Source of the DNA: Acanthamoeba lenticulata
Lineage: Eukaryota > Discosea > Longamoebia > Acanthamoebidae
Reading direction: 5' to 3'
DNA: 64,000 nucleotides
NCBI GenBank assembly: GCA_002179805.1
Contig: NAVB01000144.1
Span: forward strand, 1 to 64,000
The position numbers were made by a program, and so were the translations under genes. Below, piece after piece: positions 46,495-57,505 of the stretch. Each line of letters begins with the position of its first letter. Positions within the stretch are counted from its first letter, which is position 1. The notes under the pieces were generated by a model. The model saw only the letters and a list, made by a program, of their open reading frames with translations. It did not search any database and was not told where the DNA came from.

Positions 46495-48607
46495 TCAGGA
46501 CTGGTGCCGCATGAGGCGTTCGATGGCGTCGATGGACTTGGGCACGCCGGCCGAGAGGACTTCGTTGCCCTCCTCGGTGACGAGCACGACGTCCTCGATC
46601 CTCACGCCGCCAAACTTGGCGTCGAGGAACTGCTCGATCTTGTCCCGCACCAGGTACGGCCCCACCTTGCTGTCGTTCAGCGCTGGTCGCAACAGCGCGT
46701 CCTGGCGATTGATGACGTTGTTGATGAGGATGAAGAAGAAGGAGAAGAAGGAGACAAGGTACCATGAAGTAGAGGCCGGGTTCCATGGTCATCGTGTAGC
46801 CGGGCTTCAAGATGCCGATGTCGCCCGGATCATGCACGTCGAGGCCAACGTGGTGGACGAAGCCATGCGGCCCAAAGTAGGTCGAGATGCCGAGCGCGTC
46901 GAGCGTCCCGACGTCGCCCTGCACGAAGCCCGCCTGGAGCAGGAGGCGGTTGTAGTGCCGCCGCAGCTCGAGGCTCACCGCCGTGTAGTTGGCGCCGGGC
47001 AGCAGCATGGAGACGCCTCGCGTCTGGAGGTCGAGCACCAACTCGTAGACGAGCTTCTGGTCGTCGGTCCACTTGCCATCGACCGGGTACGAGCCTGACG
47101 AGCATTGTAGTTGTCAACATCTTGTACAAGAAGAGGAGGAGGATGAAGGAGGTGTTGTGTACGAGTGATGTCGGTGGCGTAGCCGAGGTATTGGCCGCCG
47201 GCGTCGACGAGGAAGATCTGGCCGTCCTTCATGAGCGCGTTGTTGTCGGTGTAGTGGAGGATGGCGCTCGCCTCGCCCGCGCCTGCGATGGGGCTGTAGG
47301 CCTGGTGCGCCACCCTGGGATAGGATCACAACGAAAGAATAAAATGTTTATATACGATAAAAAACAAAATAAAAACCAAACACCAAAAATAAAATAAAAA
47401 ATAACAATAATTGTAATTAATTAAAAGTACCCGCAAGCGTAGCACAGATTGACGAACAAGCCGTCAATGTTGTATTCGTAGATGCCGGCCTTGATCGACT
47501 TCATCAGCTGGACATGCGCGGCTGCGCTCACGTTCGACGCGATGCGGATAAGCTCGACCTCCTCCGCCGACTTGACTGGTCGCACGAAGTTGAGCGCCCT
47601 GTGCAAATACAGCATCGAGCCAGTCGTCAACATGAAGGAAACGATGAAACAAAGCGTCAAGATCAAGAAGTGGCGCACTTGGTCAAGGCCGACTTGTCAA
47701 CACTGTAATTGGCCAAGAAGCCTTGTTGGGCAGTCTTGGGCAGCGTGTACACCTGAAGCGCGCCTTGGTTGGTCTGATTGTACAGCGCCTCCACGAGCTG
47801 GTTGGCGTAGAGCCTGCCACCATCACCAGGCCAGTTCAAAAAAAAGGAGATAAAATAACTGTAGAAGTGAAATAACATAATGCTATAATAAAAGAGGGAA
47901 GCTCGGCGTACACTTGATCGACGCCGTATTTGATCTTGACCTCGTCAGGTTGCAGGATCTTGCCTGACCTGTTGTTGTTCGGACATGGTTAGCTCATGCA
48001 TGGCTCAACAAAAAACTGCGCTTTTTACCAAACAGCGTAGCTGCTGTCGCGCACGGGCATGAAGAGGGTGGTGTTGCCCGACGAGACGTTGATGAGCGCG
48101 GAGTAGCCGGGCTCATCGACGCCGGTGAGGTAGAGGAAGGAGGTGTCCTGGAAGAACTGGAGCTCGACGTCGTTGCGGTAGGTCAGGTCCAGGCCCATGA
48201 GCAGCAGCACGCCGTCGGCCGCGCCGCCGGCAACGGTCTGCCAGACGGCGGGACTCAGCAGGCGTTGTCGCAGGCCGAGCCGCATGCCCGCCAGCCAGGC
48301 GTCTGTGGGCGGCACAAAGGGCGCCACACAGCTGGTCACGAACTCGCCGTTAGATGGCGTCGAGTCATCTTTGTTCTTGTTGACCTCGACCCCGTAGAGC
48401 GCGGCAAACACCACAAAGAGGACCAACGCCACGACGAGCGCGGCCGCGAGCACCCCGACCAGCGTGCGGCCCCACTGCGTAGTCGCCCCACCACGAGTTA
48501 ATAAATAGTATAAATATAGAACGAAAAAGTGAAGGGCGTGCCTGAGCATAGAACCTGGCATACCACGAACCATACTCGAGCAAAGGCCTCCCCTCCAGGT
48601 CCTCCAT
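46495..48607 (-). CDS. Membrane-anchored M24B Xaa-Pro peptidase (prolidase/aminopeptidase P-like)
   Basis: These metallopeptidases cut next to proline. A short N-terminus (start at 48607) is followed by one hydrophobic helix (VGVLAAALVVALVLFVVFAA), predicting a type II anchor. The aminopeptidase-P N-terminal domain follows (FFQDTSFLYLTGVDEPGYSA). The M24 domain carries metal ligands in VDAGGQYLGYATDITR (two Asp), GFVHHVGLDVHD (His), TMEPGLYFM (Glu) and EDVVLVTEEG (Glu), so all five are present. There are about eight exons. The first intron (48541-48475) begins with GC rather than GT, the second such case in the window. It ends with ERLMRHQS at 46495, only about 70 bases from the convergent NSRP1 gene. 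Confidence 0.88.
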
Positions 48608-48720
48608 GACGCACAATAGTTATTTATTGTCTTTTCTGGTGCGTTTTCTAGTCGTCAAAATTGGCAAAAATGATATTAACCTCTTTTTAAATTTCATGTC
48701 CCTTCAAGGGCTTATGTTGT

Positions 48721-49428
48721 TTACTCTGGGCACCCGTTGGCGCGGGTCCAAGCGAGCAGCTCTGCGTGCCCCTGCTGCACAGCAGCCGCCGTAGTCCTCT
48801 TATCCCACGGGCAACCTTCTTCGCGCAACCACTGGAGGATGTGGAGATGGCCGCCTTCAGCCGCCTCTGCGCAGGTCGTCACGTCCCAGGCCGGGCTTGT
48901 ATGTCGGACGTAGGTGGGCGGACCTTTCCCCTTGATCGCCCTCAACACGTACCAGGGGCGACCGCGAGCCCACTCGAGTACCGCCAGGTGGCCGTTCCTG
49001 GCTGCCCTGTCCAACGCGCGCTTGAGCAAGTAGCAGTTCTGGTCGTAGGCCCACTGGACCACGGCCAGGTGGCCATGTTCGACGGCCCCCGTGAGAGGTT
49101 GGTGATCGTTGCGCCACCGCATCAGCGGGCAGCCCTGGGCACAAGCCCACTTGAGCAGAGGAAGCCAGCCCTCGTTGGCCAGCGCTTGAACGTAGTTGCG
49201 GCCTTTTCCAGGGGAGGTGGTGTCCTCACGCATCTCGTCCAGAAGAGGAAGCGACCGACCGGGAGGCACTACGTCGCAGAGAGCACGCCACCATGTTCGA
49301 CAAACCGCGCCACAGGAGGGAAGCGCAAGCGGATGCACGTGTAACAAGATGGCGCTCATGAGTTGGTCGTCGCCAAGAACCTGGTCTGCAGTCTCATCTC
49401 TTGCTTGTGTGTTGGCGAGGAGGTTCAT
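48721..49428 (-). CDS. F-box-like protein with ankyrin-type repeats (235 aa, intronless)
   Basis: A single frame runs from ATG at 49428. The N-terminal 50 residues fit a degenerate F-box (ADQVLGDDQLMSAILLHVHPLAL...VCRTWWRAL), the module that recruits substrates to SCF ubiquitin ligases. Ankyrin-like repeats of the amoebal/giant-virus style follow, with phrases such as PLLKWACAQGCPLMRW, GHLAVVQWAYDQNC, GHLAVLEWARG, GHLHILQWLREEGCPWD and GHAELLAWTRANGCPE. Lack of introns in an intron-rich neighbourhood is notable. Such genes are abundant in Acanthamoeba and in viruses that infect it, so exchange is possible but not shown. Confidence 0.75.
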   Translation of the reverse strand: MNLLANTQARDETADQVLGDDQLMSAILLHVHPLALPSCGAVCRTWWRALCDVVPPGRSLPLLDEMREDTTSPGKGRNYVQALANEGWLPLLKWACAQGCPLMRWRNDHQPLTGAVEHGHLAVVQWAYDQNCYLLKRALDRAARNGHLAVLEWARGRPWYVLRAIKGKGPPTYVRHTSPAWDVTTCAEAAEGGHLHILQWLREEGCPWDKRTTAAAVQQGHAELLAWTRANGCPE

Positions 49429-49499
49429 CGTTTTGGCAACTGTTGTCTTTTCTTTCTCAATTTCGTGGTTGCTGGGCGGTCACGTTAAGAATGTAATCA

Positions 49500-50090
49500 T
49501 ATCGGAAACACCTTTTGGCAAACAATTTTCACCAACCCAACCCGCACCAGCGCCCAGCAATGGACGTTGTCCTCGCCCATCTTGGTCTGCAGGGAGGGCA
49601 CGTATCTCTCTTGAGCTTCTTGGATTGTCTTCTCTAACACGTTCCAAAAGGTGGAGCTGGGCTGTCTGCAAGAGCTCTCTGCAAGGGCCAAATCAAGGAC
49701 ATCGTCGTCGACACCCATGTCGTTGATACAATCAGAGATTTCCACCTGATCCTCCCAGCTATGCACATCCTGTCCGTTGAGCGCCAGCTCTTCGACCTTG
49801 ATGTCCTTGAGTGTGAAGCAGTAGTGGGAGACCTTGCATGTATGAGTTCCAAGCCTTCAAGTCGCCTGAATTGTCAATTGTGGAGATGGAGTTGCCTTGA
49901 AAGTGAGCAAGCAACAGTGCTCCATAGACCTGTAGAAGACCTTCCTCTTTTGCTGAAAGCACTGGCATGAGGTTGTTAAACACCGCTTTGTTTAGGCTTG
50001 GTGTCCAACAAGAAAGTGAGCAAAGAACAAAAAGGTGTTTGGTGCAGTGGGGAGATGTAGCAAAGCATGGGGACAAAGGACTTTGTGCAT
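49500..50090 (-). pseudogene. Unrecognised coding relic or poorly resolved gene
   Basis: Minus-strand frames include ECP-poor segments such as LMPVLSAKEEGLLQVYGALL (about 50000-49900) and, in a different frame, DINDMGVDDDV-like and STFWNVLEKTIQEAQERY (about 49740-49600). They could be exons of one gene, but no clean splice joins them, no start is clear, and the LTR begins just beyond. The function is unknown. It may be a gene broken by the retrotransposon or simply one whose exons I cannot place. Confidence 0.3.
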
Positions 50091-50130
50091 GGTCGATGCC
50101 AAGAGACTGCTACGCGAGACAAAGAAGAGC

Positions 50131-50341
50131 TGTAAAGTAAAGAGAAGAAAAGGAATGTTTATTTGTGTTTGTTTTAGCACATTTATGCTGACAGACGCGG
50201 TGCGCCATTGGCGCACTTGCTGTCGACTCTGCGGTCTGCCGCAGTCGCAGCTCTCTTAAGAGGGTGCCAAGCAGGCACATAGCGCGTAGAGAGCCCACAA
50301 CAGAGTCAGTACAGAGCAGGGCTAGGCCCTGCTCCATAACA
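50131..50341 (-). repeat. 3' LTR of the copia-like element
   Basis: The 211-base segment begins TGTTATGG directly after a polypurine tract (GAGGGGCG, minus strand) that follows the RNase H remnant. It ends TTTACA, giving the TG...CA ends of an LTR. It contains CATAAATG and AATAAA-like elements suited to promoter and polyadenylation function. No matching 5' LTR was found in the window. Confidence 0.7.
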
Positions 50342-51925
50342 CGCCCCTCAAGTGCGTGATGGGTAGAGTAGTCCCACAATGTGTACGAGGTACTTGTGCT
50401 TGGCAGTGATGAGGGCCTTGGTCAGGATGTTGGTGGCATTGTTCTTCATGGGCACATAGCAGATGTTGATCAGCCTATGGCTGCATGCCTCGCATAGATG
50501 GGCAAGACAAACACTCAAGTGCTTGCACCAAGTGTGCATGTCAAGCACCTTGATCTTGAGGTCGAGGGCAGCAGAAAGCGCAAGGATGAAGCGCAAACTG
50601 CCAATGTAGATAACAGGCGCAAAGGTCTCATCAAAGTCAATCCCAAAGCACTGGGTGTAGCCCTTGGCCACAAAACACACCTTGAAGCAATCAATTGAGC
50701 CATCAGCTTGAAACTTGATCTTGAAGACCCACTTGCCCTTGATGACATGGTGTCCCTTGGGTCTTGGGACAAGGACCCACATCTGGTTCTTGGTGAGGCT
50801 GTAGTATTCTTTGTCTGTTGCCAACTGCCACTCAATGACATGTTCACTGGCATGAGCTTTTTTGATTATCTTCAGTGTTGGGATTGAATACTTGATGGCA
50901 GAGTTGAGGTGTGAGAAAGGTTGGACAAGTCCCCACTGGTTGAAGTTGGTGTGCTTGATCACCAGCTTCCACAGACAGGATGAGCGCCTGGGCTCTTGTG
51001 GCATAGTGGCCATCATGGAGGTTGCCCCTTTGAGGACTGGGTGAAAAATCTGGTGAGGAAGATGGTGATTCATTGGCAGATGTTGACTTGGGCATGAGGG
51101 AGTGGACATGAGGTGGAGACTTGATGGCAGGAGAAAGAGTGCTTGTTGAACATTGATGATATTGAGTGGGCTTGGCCAATGAAAGTGATGAGCTGTTGCT
51201 GGCCATGTGGCCTCTGCTCCTCAACTGTAAAGAACTGCAAGTAGGAGCTGGGTGAATACTGGTTTATATGTTATTGATGAGATTGGGAAGCTGAACAGGC
51301 TTCTCAAGGGTGGGCTCAACAATGTGAATGGGTACCATATTGGGTCCCTCAATGTCAGCTGTCATGATGGTGGGTTTGACTTCATCTTCATCACTGTGAA
51401 TTGTGACCAGTTCAATATTGGCCATTGGGTTGTAGAGAGACAGCATCAGCAAATCATCAATGGGCACAATGATAGGAGTGGTCCCAGGCTTGTGTGTGAC
51501 ATGGAACACCTCAGTGGTCCACTTGGTGTACCTCAGCATCTCCTTATTTGTGGCCTGATTGGGCACCTGAGTGCCCATCACAGCCAAAGGAGGAGATCCA
51601 AAGACACATAGATTGGTGACTGGTGGAGGCTGGCCATACCAGCACTCAAATGGAAAGGCTCCATTGAGTGCACTTGAGGGGAGTCTGTTGTGTGCACATT
51701 ACCTCTCCCCAGAAAATCTTGGGGAGACCAGTGTAAAGAAGTAGCATGAGTGTCATCTCAGTGAGTATGCAATTGAGTCACTTGGTGATGCTGTTGAACT
51801 CAGAGGTATGCAACAGCATCATCTCATGTCAAATGTTCAGCTGGTCAAGGAAGTCATATAGCCATGACCTATTGCAGGTCATGTGGCATGATACACCAGA
51901 GTCAAGGTACCATAAATGTTATTTT
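50131..51925 (-). mobile_element. Decayed Ty1/copia LTR retrotransposon
   Basis: Reading on the minus strand, copia-order remnants occur in turn. A protease-like YLDSGVSCHMT lies near 51905-51875. Integrase-type stretches with stops run from about 51720 to 51260. A reverse transcriptase N-terminal part lies at 50850-50560 (LVPRPKGHHVIKGKWVFKIK, VAKGYTQCFGIDFDETFAPV). The end of an RNase H domain lies near 50470-50350 (ICYVPMKNNATNILTKAL). The RT jumps from LDLKIKVLDMH straight into RNase H, so the catalytic YVDD region is deleted. The gag region and 5' LTR are missing. A purine tract and the 3' LTR follow. It cannot be autonomous. Confidence 0.82.
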
Positions 51926-52298
51926 TTTTAAGTTTATTTGCTCTTTTTTTGGTCTCCTTTGAATTGGTGTGGGCTCCTCTCCGGGGACCGAGAGCGGTTA
52001 CGGGCGCGGCGACATCGAAGGATCACATCGACTTCAACAAGAGGAAGTAGGGCTTTGTGTACGTGCAGTGACTGCTGTGTGCCCCGTGACTCTTGCCACA
52101 ACTAGAAGAACGCTTCCCTCATTGGCTGAAGAAAAGTAATTCGGGACAAAAGAAAATATTTGCTTATCTTCTTCTTACTACCGGCGAACGCGGCTAAAAG
52201 TCGAGGTACGGCCTTGTACCCTCACTGTGCGCACAAACGAACACCAAACATTATGAGTCATTAATATCCACTTTACTTTTTAAACAAAAGAGAGGTGG
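51926..52298. other. Flank between the retrotransposon relic and the next gene
   Basis: The 5' truncation of the copia element ends near 51925. The remaining sequence holds no recognised gene, but an unplaced first exon of the following plus-strand gene may be here. Confidence 0.35.
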
Positions 52299-55200
52299 GT
52301 GCGGCAGGCGCTGAAGAAGACCCCGCTTCGCTCGGGGACCTCGCCTCCTGCGCCTTCTTCCTCTGCTAAGGGCGACCGCACCATCACTCACCTGGCCGAC
52401 ACGCTTGGAAATCGCATCGTGGCTGCCCTGCGTGAAGCGCTGCTTGTGGAGGGGAGCACCTCTCAGCTGCAATTGGTGCGCATGCTCGCCTTGAGCTCGT
52501 TCTCGCCGGACATCGAGCAGACCGAGACGATGGAGCAGGTCTCGGCACTTCTTGTACGTGCGACAACACACACACACACACACGCTCCAGAGACGCGTGC
52601 ATGCAGATCATGATGGCTCGTGCGCGATCTGATCACAGGCCAGCGAGAGGACTCGGCCCGAGGTCAAAGTGGCCCTGTTGGCTCGGTTTCCGGCCACGGT
52701 TGCGTTGGGGCAGGCGCTGCTGAGTGAACAGCTGTTCTTGCACGAATCCAGCGACGACAAGACCCGTGCGTGCGCTGCTCTCAGGTTGAGCCTCGAGCTC
52801 AGGTTCGTTTTGGGCGCTTGTGTTTGCGCTTGTGTGGTGTATTCTGACCTGGACTCAACACACACCAGGCACGGCATCCACGACGACGAGCTTGCAACAG
52901 AAGGCGAGGAGCAGAGGCCCGGAGAGGGGATGCGGCGATTCTTGGCTGAGGCGTTTGCCAGAACGCTGTTTGACCAGGCGGGGGTGCTCACAAAGACGGC
53001 GCTGTCGCTCCTGGCCCTGGAGCACATGGCCGAGCCACCGGAGCAGGCCATCGAGCATGCTCTGGCCGTGATCGCCGACGATGCCCCGGTTACTGCCGCT
53101 TGGAGCACTTTACCCGGTACGTGCAATTGCCTGTTCCGCAGTTGGCCGTCCACTAATCGCTCATGATTGCAATCAGGAGGAGATTCGTTGTGGCCGTACA
53201 ACGACTGTGGCATGGAGGAAGTGGCGATCACGACGCTCATGGGGCCAGAGACGTTTCGAGAGCTCGCCCAGCAGCTCGAATCGCAAGGCCTGGCGGCGGG
53301 GGCGACGACGACCTCGACTGCGACGCTGTCGAGCGCTGGTGAGGCCCGTGAAGCGGAAGATGGACGCGCCTCGCAGCGGAGCACCAGGCAGGAGTTCACC
53401 GTCCGTCGCCGCGCACATCACAATGCTTTTCACAAGGTAAATGTGACGTCATACGATCCCCAAAGCACTGCTCGCTGACCCCTGCCCTGTGTTCAAATGG
53501 CCAACGCCCAGGTCCTGATCGCCGCGTTGCGCGAGAGGACCGAGTGGGCTTCTCAGCATGTGCTGTGGCGCCTGCTGGACCGGATGGCCTCACCGCCCCG
53601 GCCACCAGCCGCGCCCACGCCTGCGCCGTACGGCGGCTTGGTTCGATGCTTGCTGGCGCTGGTTGATGATATCCTTACCGGTGCGCTGAGAGACCCGACC
53701 GTGCTCGGCCACCTGCGGCGGCTCGCGTGTGAGCCGCGGTTCGACCTGGTGTGGGCATGTCTCGAGGCGGACCATGGTGCCAGCAGCGTGATGCGCTCAC
53801 GGGAGGATCTGCTGCGCTTCTTGGACAGCGCGTCACGCGAGCCAGCGGACGTGTTGGCGGGCATTGAAGAGGAAGACTGGGTCAACCTGGACCCCGATCT
53901 AGGTACACTGGTTGGAAGGTCAAGGCCTTGTGGACGTTTGCTACGTCTCACCATTGCCTGCCACGAATCAGGCTGGGTGTTAGAGAGTTGGATTCGAGGG
54001 CTGGCGTCGCCTGCCACATGCGATATGACCTTTCACCAGCTCCGGGAGATGTTCTTGGCCCCGGGCGTGTGTACGCACCTCCCACGATCGTGATCGCCAC
54101 GCACACGATGACCCTCTTACGGTCTGTGGGCAGCCACACGAAGCAGAGCGTTGCCAGCGGCGTGCAAGTGGATCGTCCGGCTGCTCGACTGCCCGGTCGT
54201 GCCCAACAAACTCGCTCTGCTCGCGGTTAGTTCCCGCGTGACTGCGCCTCTCCCTTCTCCGTCCGTGACTCTGCACTTGGTTTGCTGACTTTATTTCGGC
54301 CGATGTATACATCATCACATACATACACACACACACAGGCCGTGCTGGATGCGCTCGTGCCGCCGCAGGCCGCGGCCGTGAGAGAGCCTCTGACCGAAGG
54401 ATTCCCGCCTGGCTGTGCATGGATGGATGAGGCGCGCTTCGACGCGGTTGTTCCGGAGCTGTTGCGCGCGGCCAACCGGCCGGGATCGTTCATGGCCGAG
54501 GTGTGGCAGGCCAGAGTCGGCGGCGACAAGGGGGGCACGCACGAGTGCCTGCGGCTGCGCACAGTCGTCGGTCTTGCGGTAAACGGTCTCTCCCACACGC
54601 TCTGGCCGTGCCTTTTTGGTCTCCTCACCACGCGTACATGCCCACAGGCGTACCCGAGTCGGTGGCAGGTGACCATGCCTGTTCTGACGAATCTCGTTCA
54701 CGACCACACGCAGCCGCTGGGCGTGCGCGCGACGGCGCTCGCGGCGCTCTCGTTCGTCGCTCCCCTGTGCGCCGACTCCAAGGACACGCACTGGCCCGAG
54801 CCCACGCAGGAGCTATTCGCCCTTCTCCGATCCCTCTTGCCTGCTCCCAGAGGTCGGGACGCTCTCTTTGTGTTTGACTCCCACTTCTCTGGCTCACGCG
54901 GCGCGCTCTCGTAGGAGCGATCGTTTCGCTGCGAGAGGCGACGCTGCGGTGCCTCGTGGACCAACACCGGCAACACAGTAGACGCGTCAGAGGCGAAAGG
55001 CATGTGGTCCCATCCGAGTGGGCATCGTCGATCTCGAGCGATGGATGTTTGCCGGAGGATCTGCGAGCGCAGTTGGCCCTCCGTTCCAATCCTCGCCTCC
55101 AGGTTCACGCCCTCTTCACATGTCTCAACAACAACGTTACCCCACGCTAACAACATACACACACACAATACTCCACAGCGGGTCGCGGCGCAGGGCTTTT

Positions 55201-55932
55201 GCCGGCTGGTCACACGCTCGCATGAGTTGGCCGGAGTACCTGATGAAGAGTGGGACTCCACGATACTGTGGCGCACCAGCGCCACTGAAGTGCTGCTCGA
55301 AGCTCTTATGGACCCACCAGCCTTTGCTTTCCTCGATGAAAATGGTGATAATGCTCCCTTGGAGAAGAGTCATCTCGACTATCACTTCCTCAACGAGTCC
55401 TCGTGTGCCATCACCGATGGTTCTCTGCCGCCAGCTCTACTGAAGATGCTGCGGCAACACCAAAGTCTTCGTACGTCGTAGGAGCCACCGCATAACGAGC
55501 GCAACTGACGACCGTTCCAACTTACCCACATGCGTGCGGTCCATGGTCCTGCAGCGCCGGAGAGAGCGTGCTGGTTTGCGGTGATGTTCGCCTGCGCCAG
55601 CAAGAATGCCGATTGGCCGGTCAGAGAGAAACGTCAGGTCGTCAAGGAGATCATTCAAGGGGCCAGGTGCGTGCCACACACCAAGCGCCTGGTGTCCTCC
55701 TCTTGAGGCCTCTCACCAACACGCAACGCCACACGCAAGGCACTCTGGCTGGTGGCTGTCGGACCGGTCAGCAGAGCTCTTCCGCGACGCGCTGGCCGTG
55801 CTGCTTGGCTGCGCGCCAGAGGCACTGACGTGGGCCTCGCGCCAAGGTCTCATGGCGGCGCTTGCTTCCCTGCAGCCCGGCGAATGGCATGGAGGCACCC
55901 CTGTGCCCGTGGAGTGGTGGCAACCCGAGTGA
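52299..55932 (+). CDS. Large multi-exon protein of unknown function
   Basis: Consecutive plus-strand exons share good coding character and GT-AG borders, roughly 52299-52553, 52639-52803, 52870-53116, 53177-53435, 53513-53904, and others to about 55932. Segments read like stacked amphipathic helices (LADTLGNRIVAALREALL, MRRFLAEAFARTLFDQAGVL, LIAALRERTEWASQHVLW, VRATALAALSFVAPLC), as in HEAT- or armadillo-type solenoids, but no family is recognised. The end is VPVEWWQPE at 55932. The first frame has no ATG before the coding part, so the true start lies upstream, possibly toward the retrotransposon relic. Several exon joins between 53900 and 55700 are unsettled. Confidence 0.55.
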
Positions 55933-56015
55933 TACCTCTTACTGATGACAAAAATAATGTACTGGCGCATAACGCGGCCGCTCACCGATCGTGATCTAAC
56001 GACGTATCCTCGTAG

Positions 56016-56190
56016 CACTAGTATCAGTACAAAAAAGAGGATACGACACGGTGGATTCCCGGGTGGTCGCCCACCCCAGTACTAACACCGCCTGGCGCAG
56101 CTTAACTTCGCTGTTCGGATGGGAAGCGGTGCTTTCTGCGCAGTATGGCCGTATCCGTCAGAAATGGCTCTCTATGATGATGTGACCACC
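56016..56190. repeat. 5S-containing repeat unit, copy 1
   Basis: The 5S gene plus about 25 bases on each side recurs at 60354-60552. Shared flanks are CACTAGTATCAGTAC on the left and the segments around GTCAGAAATGGCTC and ATGATGATGTGACCAC on the right. The second unit carries an extra 14-base segment on the left and about 12 bases on the right. Confidence 0.75.
56039..56156 (-). rRNA. 5S ribosomal RNA, copy 1
   Basis: The minus strand from 56156 reads GGATACGGCCATACTGCG and ends GTGTCGTATCC at 56039, 118 bases, with pairing 5' and 3' ends. The internal CCCATCCGAACAGCGAAGTT and the AAGCTG/GGTGTTAGTACTGGG parts match eukaryotic 5S rRNA, including the internal Pol III promoter region. A run of six T follows within a few bases (AAAAAA at 56031-56036 on plus), a Pol III terminator. 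Confidence 0.95.
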
Positions 56191-56496
56191 GCGGTCCATA
56201 AACAGGAACTGTTACTGCCGAAAAAGAGACGTGCTTTTATGGCGAACTTGAAAAAGAGAAGAAAAAGTGTATCCGTCAATCCCACAACCCAGCTTACCAC
56301 CATGAGTGGCGGAGAACAAAGCAGCTGGCAAAAGAGGTTCTTGATGGACCTCCCGAAAGGGAGGCTCCACCTGTCAGAAATTGGAATCATACAGAGAAGA
56401 TTAGCATGGCCCCTGCGCAAGGATGACACGCAACATCGAGAAGATGCAACCCTTTCTTTTGATCACGCCAGCGATATAGCCGCACGGCTTGCTTGA
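56164..56496 (+). CDS. Possible small ORF beside 5S rRNA (110 aa)
   Basis: An open frame begins at ATG 56164, inside the conserved 5S flank, and encodes a Lys/Arg-rich protein (LLPKKRRAFMANLKKRRKSV). No homology, splice or domain support is visible. Its overlap with the repeat makes chance likely. Confidence 0.18.
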   Translation: MALYDDVTTAVHKQELLLPKKRRAFMANLKKRRKSVSVNPTTQLTTMSGGEQSSWQKRFLMDLPKGRLHLSEIGIIQRRLAWPLRKDDTQHREDATLSFDHASDIAARLA

Positions 56497-56856
56497 AGCA
56501 AGGGTGGATAGGTGAGGCTTTGGTCTGCGGAAGGGGTGTGGCCCGTGGGATCCGGACCGCGAGAGGCTGTGGTTGGGTTTGCGCCGTGACTACTGTCGGT
56601 GGAGGTGGCAACACCTGAGTCGATGGGAAAGTGGCGCCCCGGCTTGCGGCTTTGCGCCGGCCTCCCACTGGGCTTGCCCTGGCAAGCGGCCAGAGGAACG
56701 CCAGTCAGGTCATGTGGGTTAAGCCATGTGCAGTTGGTTCTGGTACCGATAGGGAGATGAAGAAGAAGGGCACGGAGCCACAACGCAAGCGGCCACAGTG
56801 GTGGAGACGGACCGAGACCGACTTCACGAGTCCCACAAGGGCATCAGAAGCGGTCA
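56497..56856. other. Intergenic, no gene recognised
   Basis: Short frames are open on both strands, but none has a motif or a supporting neighbour. The sequence separates the 5S region from the eEF1A-like relic. Confidence 0.4.
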
Positions 56857-57505
56857 TCAGCACATCCCACTACGCAGGAGCGGTCTCGCTGCGGACGAAG
56901 TCCTGAAAGCGAACGCATGTTTAAATGGAAACGAATAAACGGAGAAGAACGAAGCGGTTCCTGTGAACCTTGTCGTTGCCGCTCCAGCGGGGGAAAGGTG
57001 CTCCAGTCTCAGTCGCAGCCCGATGTACTCCCCCGCCGCTGCTTGAGATCTGCTCTCACCACAGAGCGACTCACACGAATAAGCGATTGAGGTCGAGGCC
57101 GCCTCGACTCGCGGTGCACAGCACCTGCGCGTTTGGAAGCGCTGAGTGCTGAGCACGGTGAAAGTGGCGACGGTGGCCTGCTGAGGCAAGACTTGCGGGC
57201 GACGACGAGCGAGCGCGATGGGCGTCTGCAGCACGGCCTCGAGGACCTGGCCCTCGCGCACCACGCCCCCTTGGACCAGTGCCTCCACCACCTCCTCGCC
57301 GGTGATGCATCGCTTATTCACCCGTCGCAGGATCGACTCGCGCGTGGGAACACCGGCCGCTTTGTCAACACCTAGCTGGGCGCGTCCCTCGCCATCTCCT
57401 CCATGACCTCGAACAGCATTAGGCTGGTACCAGCGCATCGAAGACGGCGCCTCCACCACATTCTCGCCAGTCCACGCAGAGACGGGCGCCATCACCAAGT
57501 CTGAT
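56857..57505 (-). pseudogene. Elongation factor 1-alpha-like relic (end of GTPase domain and part of domain II)
   Basis: The minus frame reads VMAPVSAWTGENVVEAPSSM then RWYQ. This aligns without gaps to the eEF1A segment that contains PxSGWxGDN and MPWF/Y. Further on, VVREGQVL resembles the domain II turn before the hairpin, and AAAGEYIGLRLRLEHLSPAG resembles the PGDNxGFNV region. Between these blocks the match shifts frame, and the C-terminal domain III is absent. No G-domain nucleotide motifs are present upstream. Truncation and frame drift suggest a pseudogene or recombined fragment rather than a working factor. The frame itself is open as far as 57588. Confidence 0.45.

Noticed and set aside
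50190..50260. GC-rich hairpin-like stretch considered as a tRNA or structured RNA
   Set aside because: It lies inside the LTR and lacks tRNA arm and T-loop signatures.
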